This document shows positions 17,995 through 26,817 of a stretch of DNA of 64,000 nt, piece after piece. The translations under genes were made by a program, and so were the position numbers. The stretch's first letter is position 1. Every line of letters begins with the position of its first letter. The notes beneath the pieces were generated by a model. That model was not told where the DNA came from, searched no databases, and worked only from the letters and a program-made list of their open reading frames with translations. The DNA comes from Calditrichota bacterium (GTDB lineage Bacteria > Zhuqueibacterota > Zhuqueibacteria > Zhuqueibacterales > Geothermadaptataceae), in contig QQUE01000017.1 of assembly GCA_008501765.1 (NCBI GenBank), forward strand, positions 56,467-120,466, in the 5' to 3' direction.

Positions 17995-20205
17995 TTAGGT
18001 TTTTATACGTTTTAAAATTATAGTAGATAACGGTGGCAGGGTCAGATTTAGCGAATGTGAATATCCGTGGTGCGCCCAGTCTTGCGCGTGTTCACCGCCG
18101 TTATTGCCCATATTGCTACCGCCATAATAACTGGAATCGCTATTGAGAATTTCTTCATAATAACCAAGTTCGGGAACACCGACCCTGTAACCAGATCGTG
18201 GAACCGGGGTAAAATTGCAGACAACGACGACGAATTGATCACTGGATTTGGCTTTGCGGATAAAGGACAAAACACTGTTATCGGCATCCTGAAAATCAAT
18301 CCACTGAAAACCAGCCGGGGTAAAATCGTCTTCCCAGAGTGCCGGCGTTTCCTTATACAGCTTGTTCAGATCTTTTACAAAATGTTGCAAGCCCTGGTGT
18401 AGCTCGAAATCAAAAAGATGCCAGTCGAGACTTTTTGCGTGTGTCCACTCCTCCCACTGACCAATTTCTGCGCCCATAAAAAGCAGCTTTTTACCCGGAT
18501 GGCCGAACATAAATCCGTAAGAAACCCGCAGGTTTGCAAATTTTTGCCACAGATCGCCGGGCATTTTATCCAGCAGCGCTCTTTTGCCGTGCACTACTTC
18601 ATCGTGCGACAGAACCAGCTGAAAATTTTCAGTGAACGCATAAACAAGCCCAAAAGTTAAGTTGTCATGGTGATAGCGGCGGTGGATTGTATCTTTTTCA
18701 ATATATTCGAGGAAATCATTCATCCAGCCCATATTCCATTTTAAGCCAAAGCCAAGGCCACCAAGGTATGTCGGGCGGGAAACTCCGGGCCATGAAGTGG
18801 ACTCTTCAGCGACCATAAGCACGTTCGGGTGGTCGGCGTAGACAGTTTCATTTAATCTTTTGAGAAAATCGATCGCATCTAAATTTTCACGACCGCCATA
18901 TTTATTTGGAATCCAGTCACCATCTTCACGGGAATAATCGAGATAGAGCATGGAGGCAACCGCGTCCACACGCAGGCCATCAATATGGTATTCGTCAAGC
19001 CAAAAAAGAGCGTTTGAAATGAGAAAATTTCGCACTTCGTTGCGGCCGTAATTAAAAATAAGTGTGCCCCAATCCGGGTGCTCACCCTGACGCGGATCGG
19101 CGTGTTCGTAAAGTGCGGTTCCGTCAAACAAGCGTAATCCGAAATCATCTTTGGGAAAATGGGCCGGAACCCAATCGAGAATGACGCCAATGCCATTTTG
19201 GTGCATGTGATCCATAAAATATTTAAAATCATCCGGTGATCCGTAGCGACTTGTCGGGGCAAAATAGCCGGTGGTTTGATAACCCCACGAGCCGTCAAAG
19301 GGATGCTCGGTGATCGGCATAAGCTCGATATGCGTAAATCCCAATCCTTTCACATAATCGGCGAGATCGTGGGCAAGTTCGCGGTAGGTTAGCCAGCGGT
19401 TATTATCATCGGTCACGCGCTTCCAGCTACCCAAATGGACTTCGTAAATGGAAATAGGTTTGTGTAAAACATCTGATTTTTTTCGTGATTCCATCCACGC
19501 GTCGTCGTTCCAATTGTAGCGATTCATATCATAAACGATGGAAGCATTTGCCGGCCGAATTTCTGAACGAAATCCTACGGGATCTGTTTTTATCCGCAAT
19601 TGACCCTGTTTGGTTTTGAGTTCGTATTTGTAGATGGCGCCTTCTTCCAGTTCCGGCAGAAAAATTTCCCAAACCCCAATTCCGGGATGCTGCCGCATTG
19701 GATGCCGGCGACCGTCCCAGCCGTTAAACTCACCAACCACAGCAACTCGGGCGGCATTGGGTGCCCAAACAACGAACTGCACCCCACGAACACCATTAAA
19801 TTCAATAAAATGTGCGCCAAATTTTTGATACATCTGATGAAAATTACCTTCACCATAAAGATAAATATCAAACTCAGAGAGTAGCATGGGGAACGCGTAG
19901 GGATCGTAGAATTCCCACGGATTACCCTGGAAATCGGTAGCCTGAAGTTTATAGACCGCGTTTGGCTCGGCATCTTTAATTTTCAGTTCAAAAAAACCAC
20001 TGTCATGCAGTTTTTGCATCGGGCGGTTGGGCGTTTTTCCAGTTCCGGTTATGACCGTCACCTCTTTTGCCGTCGGTACAAATGCGCGAATTGCGTATGT
20101 TTGCTTTTTGCCACCGGCAATCTGATGTAAACCCAGAATACGAAAAGGATCCGGGTGATCGCCGTGGACAATTTTTAATATATCATCTTTTTTCAGGTTG
20201 TTCAT
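17995..20205 (-). CDS. glgB: 1,4-alpha-glucan branching enzyme
   Basis: The protein is about 736 aa from the ATG at 20205, which has AAGGGA 6 nt upstream. An in-frame extension to 20253 exists but lacks a ribosome site. It introduces alpha-1,6 branches in glycogen. An N-terminal module is followed by the CBM48 domain ([27 protein letters not shown]), then the GH13 barrel. The barrel shows [14 protein letters not shown], the nucleophile Asp in [15 protein letters not shown], the acid Glu in [12 protein letters not shown] and LSHDEVVHG, followed by the C-terminal beta domain. Length is normal for GlgB. No other glycogen genes are adjacent, so it is a lone gene, with clpS upstream on the same strand. 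Confidence 0.97.
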   Translation of the reverse strand: MNNLKKDDILKIVHGDHPDPFRILGLHQIAGGKKQTYAIRAFVPTAKEVTVITGTGKTPNRPMQKLHDSGFFELKIKDAEPNAVYKLQATDFQGNPWEFYDPYAFPMLLSEFDIYLYGEGNFHQMYQKFGAHFIEFNGVRGVQFVVWAPNAARVAVVGEFNGWDGRRHPMRQHPGIGVWEIFLPELEEGAIYKYELKTKQGQLRIKTDPVGFRSEIRPANASIVYDMNRYNWNDDAWMESRKKSDVLHKPISIYEVHLGSWKRVTDDNNRWLTYRELAHDLADYVKGLGFTHIELMPITEHPFDGSWGYQTTGYFAPTSRYGSPDDFKYFMDHMHQNGIGVILDWVPAHFPKDDFGLRLFDGTALYEHADPRQGEHPDWGTLIFNYGRNEVRNFLISNALFWLDEYHIDGLRVDAVASMLYLDYSREDGDWIPNKYGGRENLDAIDFLKRLNETVYADHPNVLMVAEESTSWPGVSRPTYLGGLGFGLKWNMGWMNDFLEYIEKDTIHRRYHHDNLTFGLVYAFTENFQLVLSHDEVVHGKRALLDKMPGDLWQKFANLRVSYGFMFGHPGKKLLFMGAEIGQWEEWTHAKSLDWHLFDFELHQGLQHFVKDLNKLYKETPALWEDDFTPAGFQWIDFQDADNSVLSFIRKAKSSDQFVVVVCNFTPVPRSGYRVGVPELGYYEEILNSDSSYYGGSNMGNNGGEHAQDWAHHGYSHSLNLTLPPLSTIILKRIKT

Positions 20206-20299
20206 AAATTCCCTTGTTACGGATTGTGCGCATGAATATAATATTGAGTCCAATCTATTTCAGTGTGTTTTTTGAGTCGCGATGCGGGTGTTGAAAATA

Positions 20300-20641
20300 T
20301 CAGTCTTCATTATTTTTTTCGGCAGGCTCGATCGTCGCGCTCATCGATCCTTTGCAGCGTTCGATTCGCCAATCACTCCCGTAGGCATGAATCTGGTCGC
20401 GCTTGAATTCAGCTCGTTCTTTGCTTGTCGTATCAACGACAACGCGGCCGCAATTATCGACTTCGACAGCCATTTTAAATGACATCTCCACCGTGTGACG
20501 AAAAACGGCCACAAGCATTTCAATAACATAATCATAGCTATGATCATTATCATCCCATAATACTACATTGTATTTTGGAATATGAATTGTCCGAGTTTTC
20601 AAATTTTCTTCATAACTTGCATCGGGAAAATCTGAATTCAT
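20300..20641 (-). CDS. clpS: ATP-dependent Clp protease adaptor ClpS
   Basis: The protein is 113 aa from the ATG at 20641 (GGAG 10 nt upstream); a GTG start 24 nt further upstream is less likely. The core YNVVLWDDNDHSYDYVIEML matches the ClpS signature around the N-degron pocket (E. coli LVNDDYTPMEFV). It is followed by FRHTVEMSFKMAVEVDNCGRVVV and the conserved alternating strand/helix end. ClpS delivers N-degron substrates to ClpA/ClpC-ClpP. The C-terminal acidic tail is short. It is upstream of glgB and co-directional. The clpA/clpC partner is not in the window. Confidence 0.88.
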   Translation of the reverse strand: MNSDFPDASYEENLKTRTIHIPKYNVVLWDDNDHSYDYVIEMLVAVFRHTVEMSFKMAVEVDNCGRVVVDTTSKERAEFKRDQIHAYGSDWRIERCKGSMSATIEPAEKNNED

Positions 20642-20962
20642 CGTTAAAACTCCACGGTTCAGCACAATGTCTAAATTTCATTTCCCCCCAACCCTTTAAA
20701 AGGATAACGATAAAATAAAAAACTGTTAAATGCAAGATCAAGCTGCAAAAAAACAACTTTATGATGCCGAAGCGAACACACCTTTTTAATATGAAATAAC
20801 GTGATGCGGGAATAAGATTTGGGAGAATGCTGTTTTGATAAAAAATTGGGAACGTGACTTACATCTGCCCATTAATTTGCAAAATACATACACACTCCTC
20901 CTCATAAAAGCCGTGAGAATGACTGACTTCTCACGGCTTTTTTTTGTCAAAATAGCCTGTGT
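20642..20962. other. Intergenic region upstream of clpS
   Basis: It holds the clpS promoter region (minus strand) and, at its far end, a strong hairpin that terminates the exporter gene. No additional gene was seen. Confidence 0.4.
20907..20946 (-). terminator. Bidirectional rho-independent terminator
   Basis: The AAAGCCGTGAGA / TCTCACGGCTTT stem (12 bp, 10-nt loop) is flanked by a long T-run on the plus strand and TTTT on the minus strand. It lies just downstream of the minus-strand TauE/SafE gene. No plus-strand gene precedes it. Confidence 0.75.
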
Positions 20963-21724
20963 TTAAGAACTCAGAGAATCGAAAAACAGCTTTATTGCAA
21001 ACAAGGCCCCGATTATGATGACAAATCCACGAATCCAGCTGTGCCCCTTTTTTACTGCCGCTTTGCTTCCCCACCAGGCGCCGATGCCATTGCCGACACC
21101 CATTGTTAAACCGTAAGTATAATTTACGTGCCCGTGCCAGATAAAAATACTGAGGGCAATAAGTGTGAAAATCAAAATGAGCAATATTTTCAAGGCGTTG
21201 GTTTTTATCAGATCGAATCCGGCAACCAATCCAACCGTGATAACGATAAATCCAACTCCTGCCTGTATAAATCCAACATAAAATCCCACCCCAAAAAATG
21301 CGATGGCAAACCAAACATTTGCCATGCCTGTCAGTTTTGATGAATGGGCGGCCATTCTTTTCGAAGGATCGAGCACGATGATTATCAGAACGATAACCAT
21401 GACGCCCGCGAGCACACGTTTGAACATCGCGTCTGATAAGTCAACCGCGAAATTGGCTCCGATGATTGCGCCGATAATTCCAGTTGCTGCGGCGAAAATG
21501 CCAAGCCGCCAGGGCAGGACTTCGAACTGGTGAAATCGCAGGGTGCCGACAATATTTTGCATGAGAATCGCGATACGATTTGTCCCATTGGCAACAGCGG
21601 TGGGTAAACCGAAATAGATTAGCAGAGGCAGGGACAGGAGGGAGCCGCCACCGGCAAGAATATTGATAAATCCAACAAGTATACCAATTGCAAAAAGTGA
21701 AACCAGTTTAAGTAGTTCAGGCAT
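20963..21724 (-). CDS. TauE/SafE (TSUP) family membrane exporter
   Basis: The protein is 253 aa with about eight hydrophobic helices. LVGFINILAGGGSLLSLPLLIYFGL near residue 17 is the characteristic first TSUP repeat, and GFYVGFIQAGVGFIVI near 150 the second, giving the two-fold repeat of the family. Members export sulfite or sulfonate-type anions, or transport sulfur compounds, across the inner membrane. The substrate is not deducible here. GGAG is 9 nt before the ATG. It follows hflC on the same strand, but a strong terminator separates them. Confidence 0.9.
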   Translation of the reverse strand: MPELLKLVSLFAIGILVGFINILAGGGSLLSLPLLIYFGLPTAVANGTNRIAILMQNIVGTLRFHQFEVLPWRLGIFAAATGIIGAIIGANFAVDLSDAMFKRVLAGVMVIVLIIIVLDPSKRMAAHSSKLTGMANVWFAIAFFGVGFYVGFIQAGVGFIVITVGLVAGFDLIKTNALKILLILIFTLIALSIFIWHGHVNYTYGLTMGVGNGIGAWWGSKAAVKKGHSWIRGFVIIIGALFAIKLFFDSLSS

Positions 21725-21736
21725 TTACGGCTCCGG

Positions 21737-21764
21737 AAAACCCCGTGGGTAAACACGGGGTTTT
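21737..21764 (-). terminator. Terminator after hflC
   Basis: AAAACCCCGTG / CACGGGGTTTT form a perfect 11-bp stem with a 6-nt loop. On the minus strand it lies just past the hflC stop and ends in TTTT. Confidence 0.7.
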
Positions 21765-21772
21765 AACTGAGA

Positions 21773-22723
21773 TTATTTCGCGTCTGGTTTCTGCAAATAT
21801 TTGTAGAAATTAGTATCTGTCGACAGGATCAACCAATCTTTCTCCGAAAGAGTGGTGCGGTAAGTTTCCATGGTTTTGAGGAATTCGTAGAAATCTCGTG
21901 CCTCCGCATTGCGGTTGTATGCGCTGGCATAAATTTTAGTCGCTGTACCATCTGCATTACCTTTAATTTCCAATGCCTGACGGTAGGCGTCTGAGCGAAT
22001 AACACGTAAATCACGCTCTTTGTCTCCAAGAATTTTTGATGCATCCCCGGCGCCTTCCGACCGAAATTTGTCAGCAATACGCTTGCGTTCAGAAATCATG
22101 CGCTCGTAGATTTTCTCCTGTACTTCCTGCACATAATTGATTCTCTTGAAACGCAAGTCCAACAATTCAATGCCAAGCTCACCCGTACGTTTGGCTGCTG
22201 CTTCGAGAATGAGACGGGTAATCTGACTGCGTCCTTCTGTAATTTGATTAAGAATAGCCTGGTCATCTAATTTCAGGGTTTCATCTATTCGAATATCACG
22301 ATTTGAAGAACGGACGAGTTCGACCAATGAGTGGTTAGCGATTGCATTTCGGGTCTCACCATCGAGAATATCATCGAGACGGGATTGTGCTCTGCGCTCA
22401 TCACGGACGCGTTGAAAATAGAGCAACGGATCGGTAATACGCCAGCGGCCGTATGTATCTACCCAGATAAATCGTTTGTCTTTGGTAGGAACCTGATTCG
22501 GATCGCCATCCCATTCGAGGAAGCGTTTATCAAAAAAGTTGGCTTCCTGCAAGAAGGGTAATTTAAAATGAATCCCGGGGCTACTGATTGGATCACCCTG
22601 CGGTTTACCAAATTGAGTGATGATAACCTGTTGCGTTTCATCAACAATAAAAGCGGCGGAGCCAACGAGGTAGGCGACAATTAAAAACAAAAGGGCTGCT
22701 ATAATTGTGCGTGGATTTCTCAT
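21773..22723 (-). CDS. hflC: HflC-type SPFH protein (FtsH modulator)
   Basis: The protein is 316 aa. An N-terminal transmembrane helix (residues 7-27) is followed by an SPFH/band-7 domain beginning FIVDETQQVIITQFGKP, with SPGIHFKLPFLQ, a central coiled-coil region (about 215-270) and a short tail. HflC pairs with HflK to form a large periplasm-facing cage around the FtsH protease and modulates degradation of membrane proteins. Its ATG overlaps the hflK stop by four bases (ATGA), so the pair is translationally coupled, with GGAGG before the start. ftsH is not in the window. Confidence 0.93.
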   Translation of the reverse strand: MRNPRTIIAALLFLIVAYLVGSAAFIVDETQQVIITQFGKPQGDPISSPGIHFKLPFLQEANFFDKRFLEWDGDPNQVPTKDKRFIWVDTYGRWRITDPLLYFQRVRDERRAQSRLDDILDGETRNAIANHSLVELVRSSNRDIRIDETLKLDDQAILNQITEGRSQITRLILEAAAKRTGELGIELLDLRFKRINYVQEVQEKIYERMISERKRIADKFRSEGAGDASKILGDKERDLRVIRSDAYRQALEIKGNADGTATKIYASAYNRNAEARDFYEFLKTMETYRTTLSEKDWLILSTDTNFYKYLQKPDAK

Positions 22724-23697
22724 TTTCCACCTCCTTGCTGCAAATTGAATAGCGGTAAAATTCCGGAAGCAGCATCATCTGTAATTAGTTTACGGCCAAC
22801 TTTCGGCAGAACTTCGCTCATTGTTTCAAGAAAAATGCGCTGCTTGGTGACTTCCTTAGCTTTCACATATTCTCTGAAAATAGCAGCAAATTGGGCGCTG
22901 TCTCCACGGGCGATGTTTATACGCTCGCTGGCATAACCGTGAGCCTCCTGGATGGTGCGCAGGGCTTCACCGCGAGCTTTAGGAATTACCTGGTTATAAG
23001 CAGAACGAGCCTGGTTGATGAGTTTTTCTTTTTCCTGTTGTGCCTCGTTAACCTCATTGAATGCCGGTTTGACTGATTTTGGAGGTGTTACATCCTGCAG
23101 CACAACCTGGTCGACACGAATACCGAGTTCATACTGGCCACAGAGCTCCTGTAGTTTCACGGTCATCGCGCTGGCAATTTCCTGCCGGCCAACTGTCAGG
23201 ACTTCATTTACTGTACGGTCGCCGATAATTTCCCGCATGATGGCCTCGTTCATATCGCGGAAGGTCTGGCGGGCATTGCGAACTTTGAATAAATAATTGT
23301 ATGGGTTATCGATACGGTACTGCACGATCCATTCAACATCCGCCGCGTTGAGGTCACCGGTGAGCATTAGTGATTCTTCTTCAAATTCGCGCGAGGAAAA
23401 TTGCGAGCGTTTTCCTGCAGAAATTGTGCGGAAGCCGAATTCCTCTTTTTCCTGCCGTTCAACAGGCACTTTTGTTACCGATTCAGCAAAAGGTATTTTA
23501 AAATGCAGACCGGGAGATTCGGTACGCACGTATTTGCCGAAGCGCAGAATGACACCAACTTCTTCTGTGCCAACGGTGAAAACCGAAGAAATTACGACTA
23601 ACAAAACGACTGCCGCCATTATAGCTATTCGTACAACGTTGGCAGGTATTTCGGGCGGCCTGAGTTCATGGACATTGCCAGGTCTTTGTGCCGGCAT
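22720..23697 (-). CDS. hflK: HflK-type SPFH protein (FtsH modulator)
   Basis: The protein is 325 aa. A short cytoplasmic N-terminus, a transmembrane helix (about 23-42) and a band-7 domain (GTEEVGVILRFGKYVRTESPGLHFKIPF) precede the long helical region (EAQQEKEKLINQARSAYNQVIPKARGEA). The long Gly/Pro-rich N-terminal segment of E. coli HflK is absent. It forms hetero-oligomers with HflC. AGGAGGATC precedes the ATG. It is the first gene of the hflKC operon. Confidence 0.93.
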   Translation of the reverse strand: MPAQRPGNVHELRPPEIPANVVRIAIMAAVVLLVVISSVFTVGTEEVGVILRFGKYVRTESPGLHFKIPFAESVTKVPVERQEKEEFGFRTISAGKRSQFSSREFEEESLMLTGDLNAADVEWIVQYRIDNPYNYLFKVRNARQTFRDMNEAIMREIIGDRTVNEVLTVGRQEIASAMTVKLQELCGQYELGIRVDQVVLQDVTPPKSVKPAFNEVNEAQQEKEKLINQARSAYNQVIPKARGEALRTIQEAHGYASERINIARGDSAQFAAIFREYVKAKEVTKQRIFLETMSEVLPKVGRKLITDDAASGILPLFNLQQGGGK

Positions 23698-24323
23698 GGT
23701 AGATCCTCCTGTTATTTTTAGAGGTGATTTTATTGTTTAAATTTTGAATTGCGGATTAATTATGAATTGATATTACACTTCATGGTTCGATTTATTCGAA
23801 AATACGAATTATAAATATAACTAAGATGGGAGTTAAACACAAGGTTATATGACTTTTTTGATTAATTGAAGTCACAGCCGTTTTTTTAATAAACCCTGTC
23901 TTAACATGTGAGGTGGCCGAATAATAGATATAGGCTCGGCGTATACACCAATCGATCTAATTGTAAGCCATTGAAATTGCAAATAATTATCTGTGACGAC
24001 TTCTGGCTATCCAATTAACTCAGCCAGCGGTGAATATGCCACCCCTCCGGGGTTCTCGGGTTTTTTTGAGTTCACCGAGTTATAATCATTGCACCCCTCC
24101 GGGGTTTTGCAGCATAACAAAACAGATTAATTTTTTAAATCCCGGAGGGATGACATGATTATAACACTGAAAATCCAAATATTTAAACCCCGGAGGGGTG
24201 GCATAGTTTTGTAACTTTTTGAAAAGGCTAATTTTTGCAATATAGGTAACATTATATTTTTACAAGAAATTGAAAATGCTGAGTTAACTGGATAACCAGA
24301 GTGACGACTTTGACTTTTAACAA
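23698..24323. other. Long intergenic region carrying a mobile element
   Basis: It lies between hflK and the NhaC-type gene, both on the minus strand. Its right half is a 299-bp inverted-repeat element with target-site duplication, described separately. The left half holds no gene that I can support. Confidence 0.5.
24002..24300. mobile_element. MITE-like element with 23-bp terminal inverted repeats and 9-bp target duplication
   Basis: The termini at 24002-24024 and 24278-24300 are inverted repeats matching at 21 of 23 bases (outer end TCTGG, inner end TTAACTCAGC). They are flanked by an exact 9-bp direct repeat, GTGACGACT, at 23993-24001 and 24301-24309. The 299-bp interior has no transposase. 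It contains four copies of a CCCCGGAGGGGTG-type motif, two in each orientation (24037-24054, 24090-24106, 24138-24155, 24185-24203). This is the structure of a non-autonomous DNA transposon. The family of the mobilising transposase is unknown. Confidence 0.85.
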
Positions 24324-25811
24324 TCACGCTGCTTGTAAATCTTCAGATTCCTCAGCTACATCCGAGTCCTTGATTTTATCCATGGAAAAACCAGTAAATC
24401 CGTAAAAAATCGAAATTGGTGGATTTAATAAGTTCAAAAACGCAAACGGCAGATATAAATAAGTCGGCACGCCGAGCGCAGCCGCCATAAAAGCACCGCA
24501 CGTATTCCACGGAATGAGAGGCGATGTCAGTGTCCCGGAATCTTCGAGACAGCGGGATAGATTTTTCGGATGCAAGCGCCGTTTTTCGAATTCAGCGCGG
24601 TACATTCGCCCGGGAATAACGATCGAAATGTATTGGTCACCGGCAATTACATTGATACCGGCGCAAGTGGCTAATGTCGAAAGAACCAATTTCCCCGTCG
24701 AGTTTGCAAAACCTAAAACTATGTTGGCAATTCTAGTGAGAATGCCTGTTTTTTCCATGACGCCGCCGAACATCATCGCGGAAACGATGAGCCAGATGGT
24801 ATTGAGCATGCTCGACATGCCACCGCGCGAAAGCAATTCATCCAGGGCCGCGTGGCCAGTTTCGGAGCGATACTCGGTAAACATAGCCATCCACACACCT
24901 TTCAGCAATGCGACAGGTCTGTTTAAATCGGCATCAGCCACGTATTTTAAAATGGCTTCCTGCTGGAAAAAGACAGCAAAGAGGCCTCCGAGCAAAGCTC
25001 CAATCAACAACGCCGGTAAAGCGGGCATTTTTTTTATGACCATTAAAATTACCAGAGCCGGTGGGATGAGCAAATACCAGTGGACATTGAATGAGCCATT
25101 AATTGCATCGAGAAACGGTTTCAGTTGCACGAGTTCGCCGGATTTTATTGTAAATAGCCCGATAATCAAATAGAGAATTATCGCGATTGCCATGCTCGGA
25201 AGTGTCGTCCACAGCATGTGACGAATGTGTGTGATGAGGTCTGTTCCGGCAATGGCCGGGGCCAAATTTGTGGTATCTGAAAGCGGCGAAAGCTTATCGC
25301 CAAAATAGGAACCGGAAATAATGGCTCCCGCTGTTATGGCCAAATTGAGTTGCAAGGCGGTGGCAATTCCGATCAAGGCGATACCGATTGTGCTTGCGGT
25401 CGTCCACGAACTCCCGGTAGCTAATGCGACAATCGCACAAATGATTGCAGCCAGCGGGTAGAAAAAAGTTGGGCTGAGAATAATCAAACCATAATAAATC
25501 ATCGTCGGCACGATGCCTGACAAAATCCAGGTGCCAATTAATGAGCCGACAACGAGAAGAATGAGTATGGCGCCCATCGAGAGTGAAATACTGTGCACGA
25601 TGCCCGCTTCCAATTCTTTCCAGGTAAATCCATTGCGTATCCCGATGATAATTCCCATCCCGGCGGCCAAAATTAGCGCAATTTGATTGGGACCATAGGA
25701 AGAATCGGCACCGAACAAATAGACCGAACACGCGAGAAGCCCAATGAGCAAGCTTATTGGAATTATGGTTTGTAAAATGGTGGGTTCACGTTTTACATCA
25801 GGATTCGGCAT
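24324..25811 (-). CDS. nhaC: NhaC-family Na+/H+ antiporter
   Basis: The protein is 495 aa with about 11-12 hydrophobic helices. ATGSSWTTASTIGIALIGIA near residue 137 and the SGSYFGDKLSPLSDTTNLAP segment near 165 are NhaC hallmarks, and GDQYISIVIPGRMY near 385 also fits. It exchanges external protons for internal Na+ across the inner membrane. Malate/lactate antiporters share this fold, so the substrate is not certain. It is a single-gene unit. The MITE-like element has inserted 15 bp beyond its stop codon. Confidence 0.9.
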   Translation of the reverse strand: MPNPDVKREPTILQTIIPISLLIGLLACSVYLFGADSSYGPNQIALILAAGMGIIIGIRNGFTWKELEAGIVHSISLSMGAILILLVVGSLIGTWILSGIVPTMIYYGLIILSPTFFYPLAAIICAIVALATGSSWTTASTIGIALIGIATALQLNLAITAGAIISGSYFGDKLSPLSDTTNLAPAIAGTDLITHIRHMLWTTLPSMAIAIILYLIIGLFTIKSGELVQLKPFLDAINGSFNVHWYLLIPPALVILMVIKKMPALPALLIGALLGGLFAVFFQQEAILKYVADADLNRPVALLKGVWMAMFTEYRSETGHAALDELLSRGGMSSMLNTIWLIVSAMMFGGVMEKTGILTRIANIVLGFANSTGKLVLSTLATCAGINVIAGDQYISIVIPGRMYRAEFEKRRLHPKNLSRCLEDSGTLTSPLIPWNTCGAFMAAALGVPTYLYLPFAFLNLLNPPISIFYGFTGFSMDKIKDSDVAEESEDLQAA

Positions 25812-25996
25812 TATACTCTACTCCTGTAATTTTGTTGGACAATGGAATCTCGTTGGTAATTGGCCACACATCGCGTTTTGGTTGATCCGGGGAAGTTAAA
25901 ACAGGATGCAAAATATAAATAATCCCTGTATAGTGCAAATGATTCTGTATTATTTTATTTCATGCTGGATTATAACGAATCGGTGGATTTTTTTGC
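25812..25996. other. Intergenic region between divergent nhaC and pyr genes
   Basis: It contains the upstream region of nhaC (minus) and leads into the pyr promoter. No gene was seen. Confidence 0.4.
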
Positions 25997-26025
25997 TTGA
26001 CAATGTACTTTAAAATATTTATTAT
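25997..26025 (+). promoter_or_regulatory. Sigma-70-type promoter of the pyr operon
   Basis: TTGACA (25997-26002), a 17-nt spacer, then TATTAT (26020-26025). Transcription would start near 26032, leaving a leader of about 220 nt before pyrR. Confidence 0.7.
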
Positions 26026-26114
26026 GGCCGCTAATTTACCATGCCTGAAATTATGAGATCAATCGATGGACTCAAGTAGAAGTAAAAAAATAAGATGTAT
26101 ATATTGCAAAAAAA

Positions 26115-26187
26115 GGCAGGGCATCGATCCTGCAATTCAATTTTAAAAGCTTTGGATTTTTAATTTTAATCCGGAGCTTTTTTTTTG
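26115..26187 (+). promoter_or_regulatory. Candidate pyr attenuator (hairpin plus terminator)
   Basis: A small hairpin (GCAGG / CCTGC, 26116-26133) is followed by a terminator-like stem at 26145-26181 (AAAAGCTTTGGAT with ATCCGGAGCTTTT) and a run of T. It sits in the leader between the promoter and pyrR. In family precedent PyrR binds pyr leader RNA and promotes termination. I did not find a clear PyrR-loop consensus, so the mechanism here is inferred. Confidence 0.5.
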
Positions 26188-26253
26188 TCCGTATCTTTCA
26201 AAATCCTCAATATTTATTAATCTGAACCCGGTAAATTACGATTTGAGATAAAA

Positions 26254-26814
26254 ATGAAAAAAGAAAAGTATTTGGCCGCAATTATCGATTCGAAGGGTGT
26301 CCAGCGCACCTTGAAACGGCTGGCTTCGGAGATTCTCGAAGAGAGTGATGGTGCTGATAACCTGGTATTTATCGGGTTGCACACCCGTGGTTTTCCGCTG
26401 GCAAAAAGAATTATCGATTGCGTGAAAGAAGAAGAGCATGTTGATGTTCCGCTCGGAAGTCTCGATGTGACGCTCTACCGGGATGATTTCGGACGCCGGG
26501 CTGAAAGTTTGCAAATGCAGGTGACTGATGTTCCCGTGGATATCGACGGCAAAACGGTGATTCTCGTCGATGACGTTTTATATACCGGACGCACGATTCG
26601 GGCGGCGTTGGATGCGCTCATCGATATGGGACGACCCGCAAAAATTCGCCTGGTTGTAATGATCGACCGCGGCCATCGGGAACTGCCAATCAAGGCTGAT
26701 TTTATCGGGAAATATTTGCCGACATCACTCGGGGAAGAAGTTTCAGTAAAGCTAAAAAATATTGATGGGGAAGATGGTGTTTTTTTAGTGACAGCAACTG
26801 AAGAGGGTGAATAA
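26254..26814 (+). CDS. pyrR: Bifunctional pyr operon regulator / uracil phosphoribosyltransferase
   Basis: The protein is 186 aa. The type-I phosphoribosyltransferase PRPP loop VILVDDVLYTGRTIRAALDAL is near residue 101. FIGLHTRGFPLAKRI near 45 and LDVTLYRDDFGRR near 70 are PyrR-specific. PyrR senses UMP and PRPP, regulates pyr mRNA, and has uracil phosphoribosyltransferase activity. It heads pyrR-pyrB-pyrC, with only 3 nt between its stop and the pyrB start. A terminator-like structure in the leader fits attenuation. Confidence 0.95.
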   Translation: MKKEKYLAAIIDSKGVQRTLKRLASEILEESDGADNLVFIGLHTRGFPLAKRIIDCVKEEEHVDVPLGSLDVTLYRDDFGRRAESLQMQVTDVPVDIDGKTVILVDDVLYTGRTIRAALDALIDMGRPAKIRLVVMIDRGHRELPIKADFIGKYLPTSLGEEVSVKLKNIDGEDGVFLVTATEEGE

Positions 26815-26817
26815 ATA

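Noticed and set aside
18067..18402. 111-codon plus-strand frame within glgB
   Set aside because: It is an antisense shadow of a clearly conserved enzyme gene.
20907..20946. Terminator of an unseen plus-strand small RNA
   Set aside because: Possible because of the long plus-strand T-run, but no promoter or structured RNA could be supported upstream; the minus-strand exporter gene accounts for it.
24037..24203. CRISPR array from the four CCCCGGAGGGG motifs
   Set aside because: The motifs occur in opposite orientations with irregular spacing and no cas genes; the element structure explains them.
24127..24327. Minus-strand frame of 66 codons containing MPPLRGL
   Set aside because: It lies inside the inverted-repeat element and is generated by the CCGGAGGGGTGGCAT motif; there is no ribosome site or protein-like composition.
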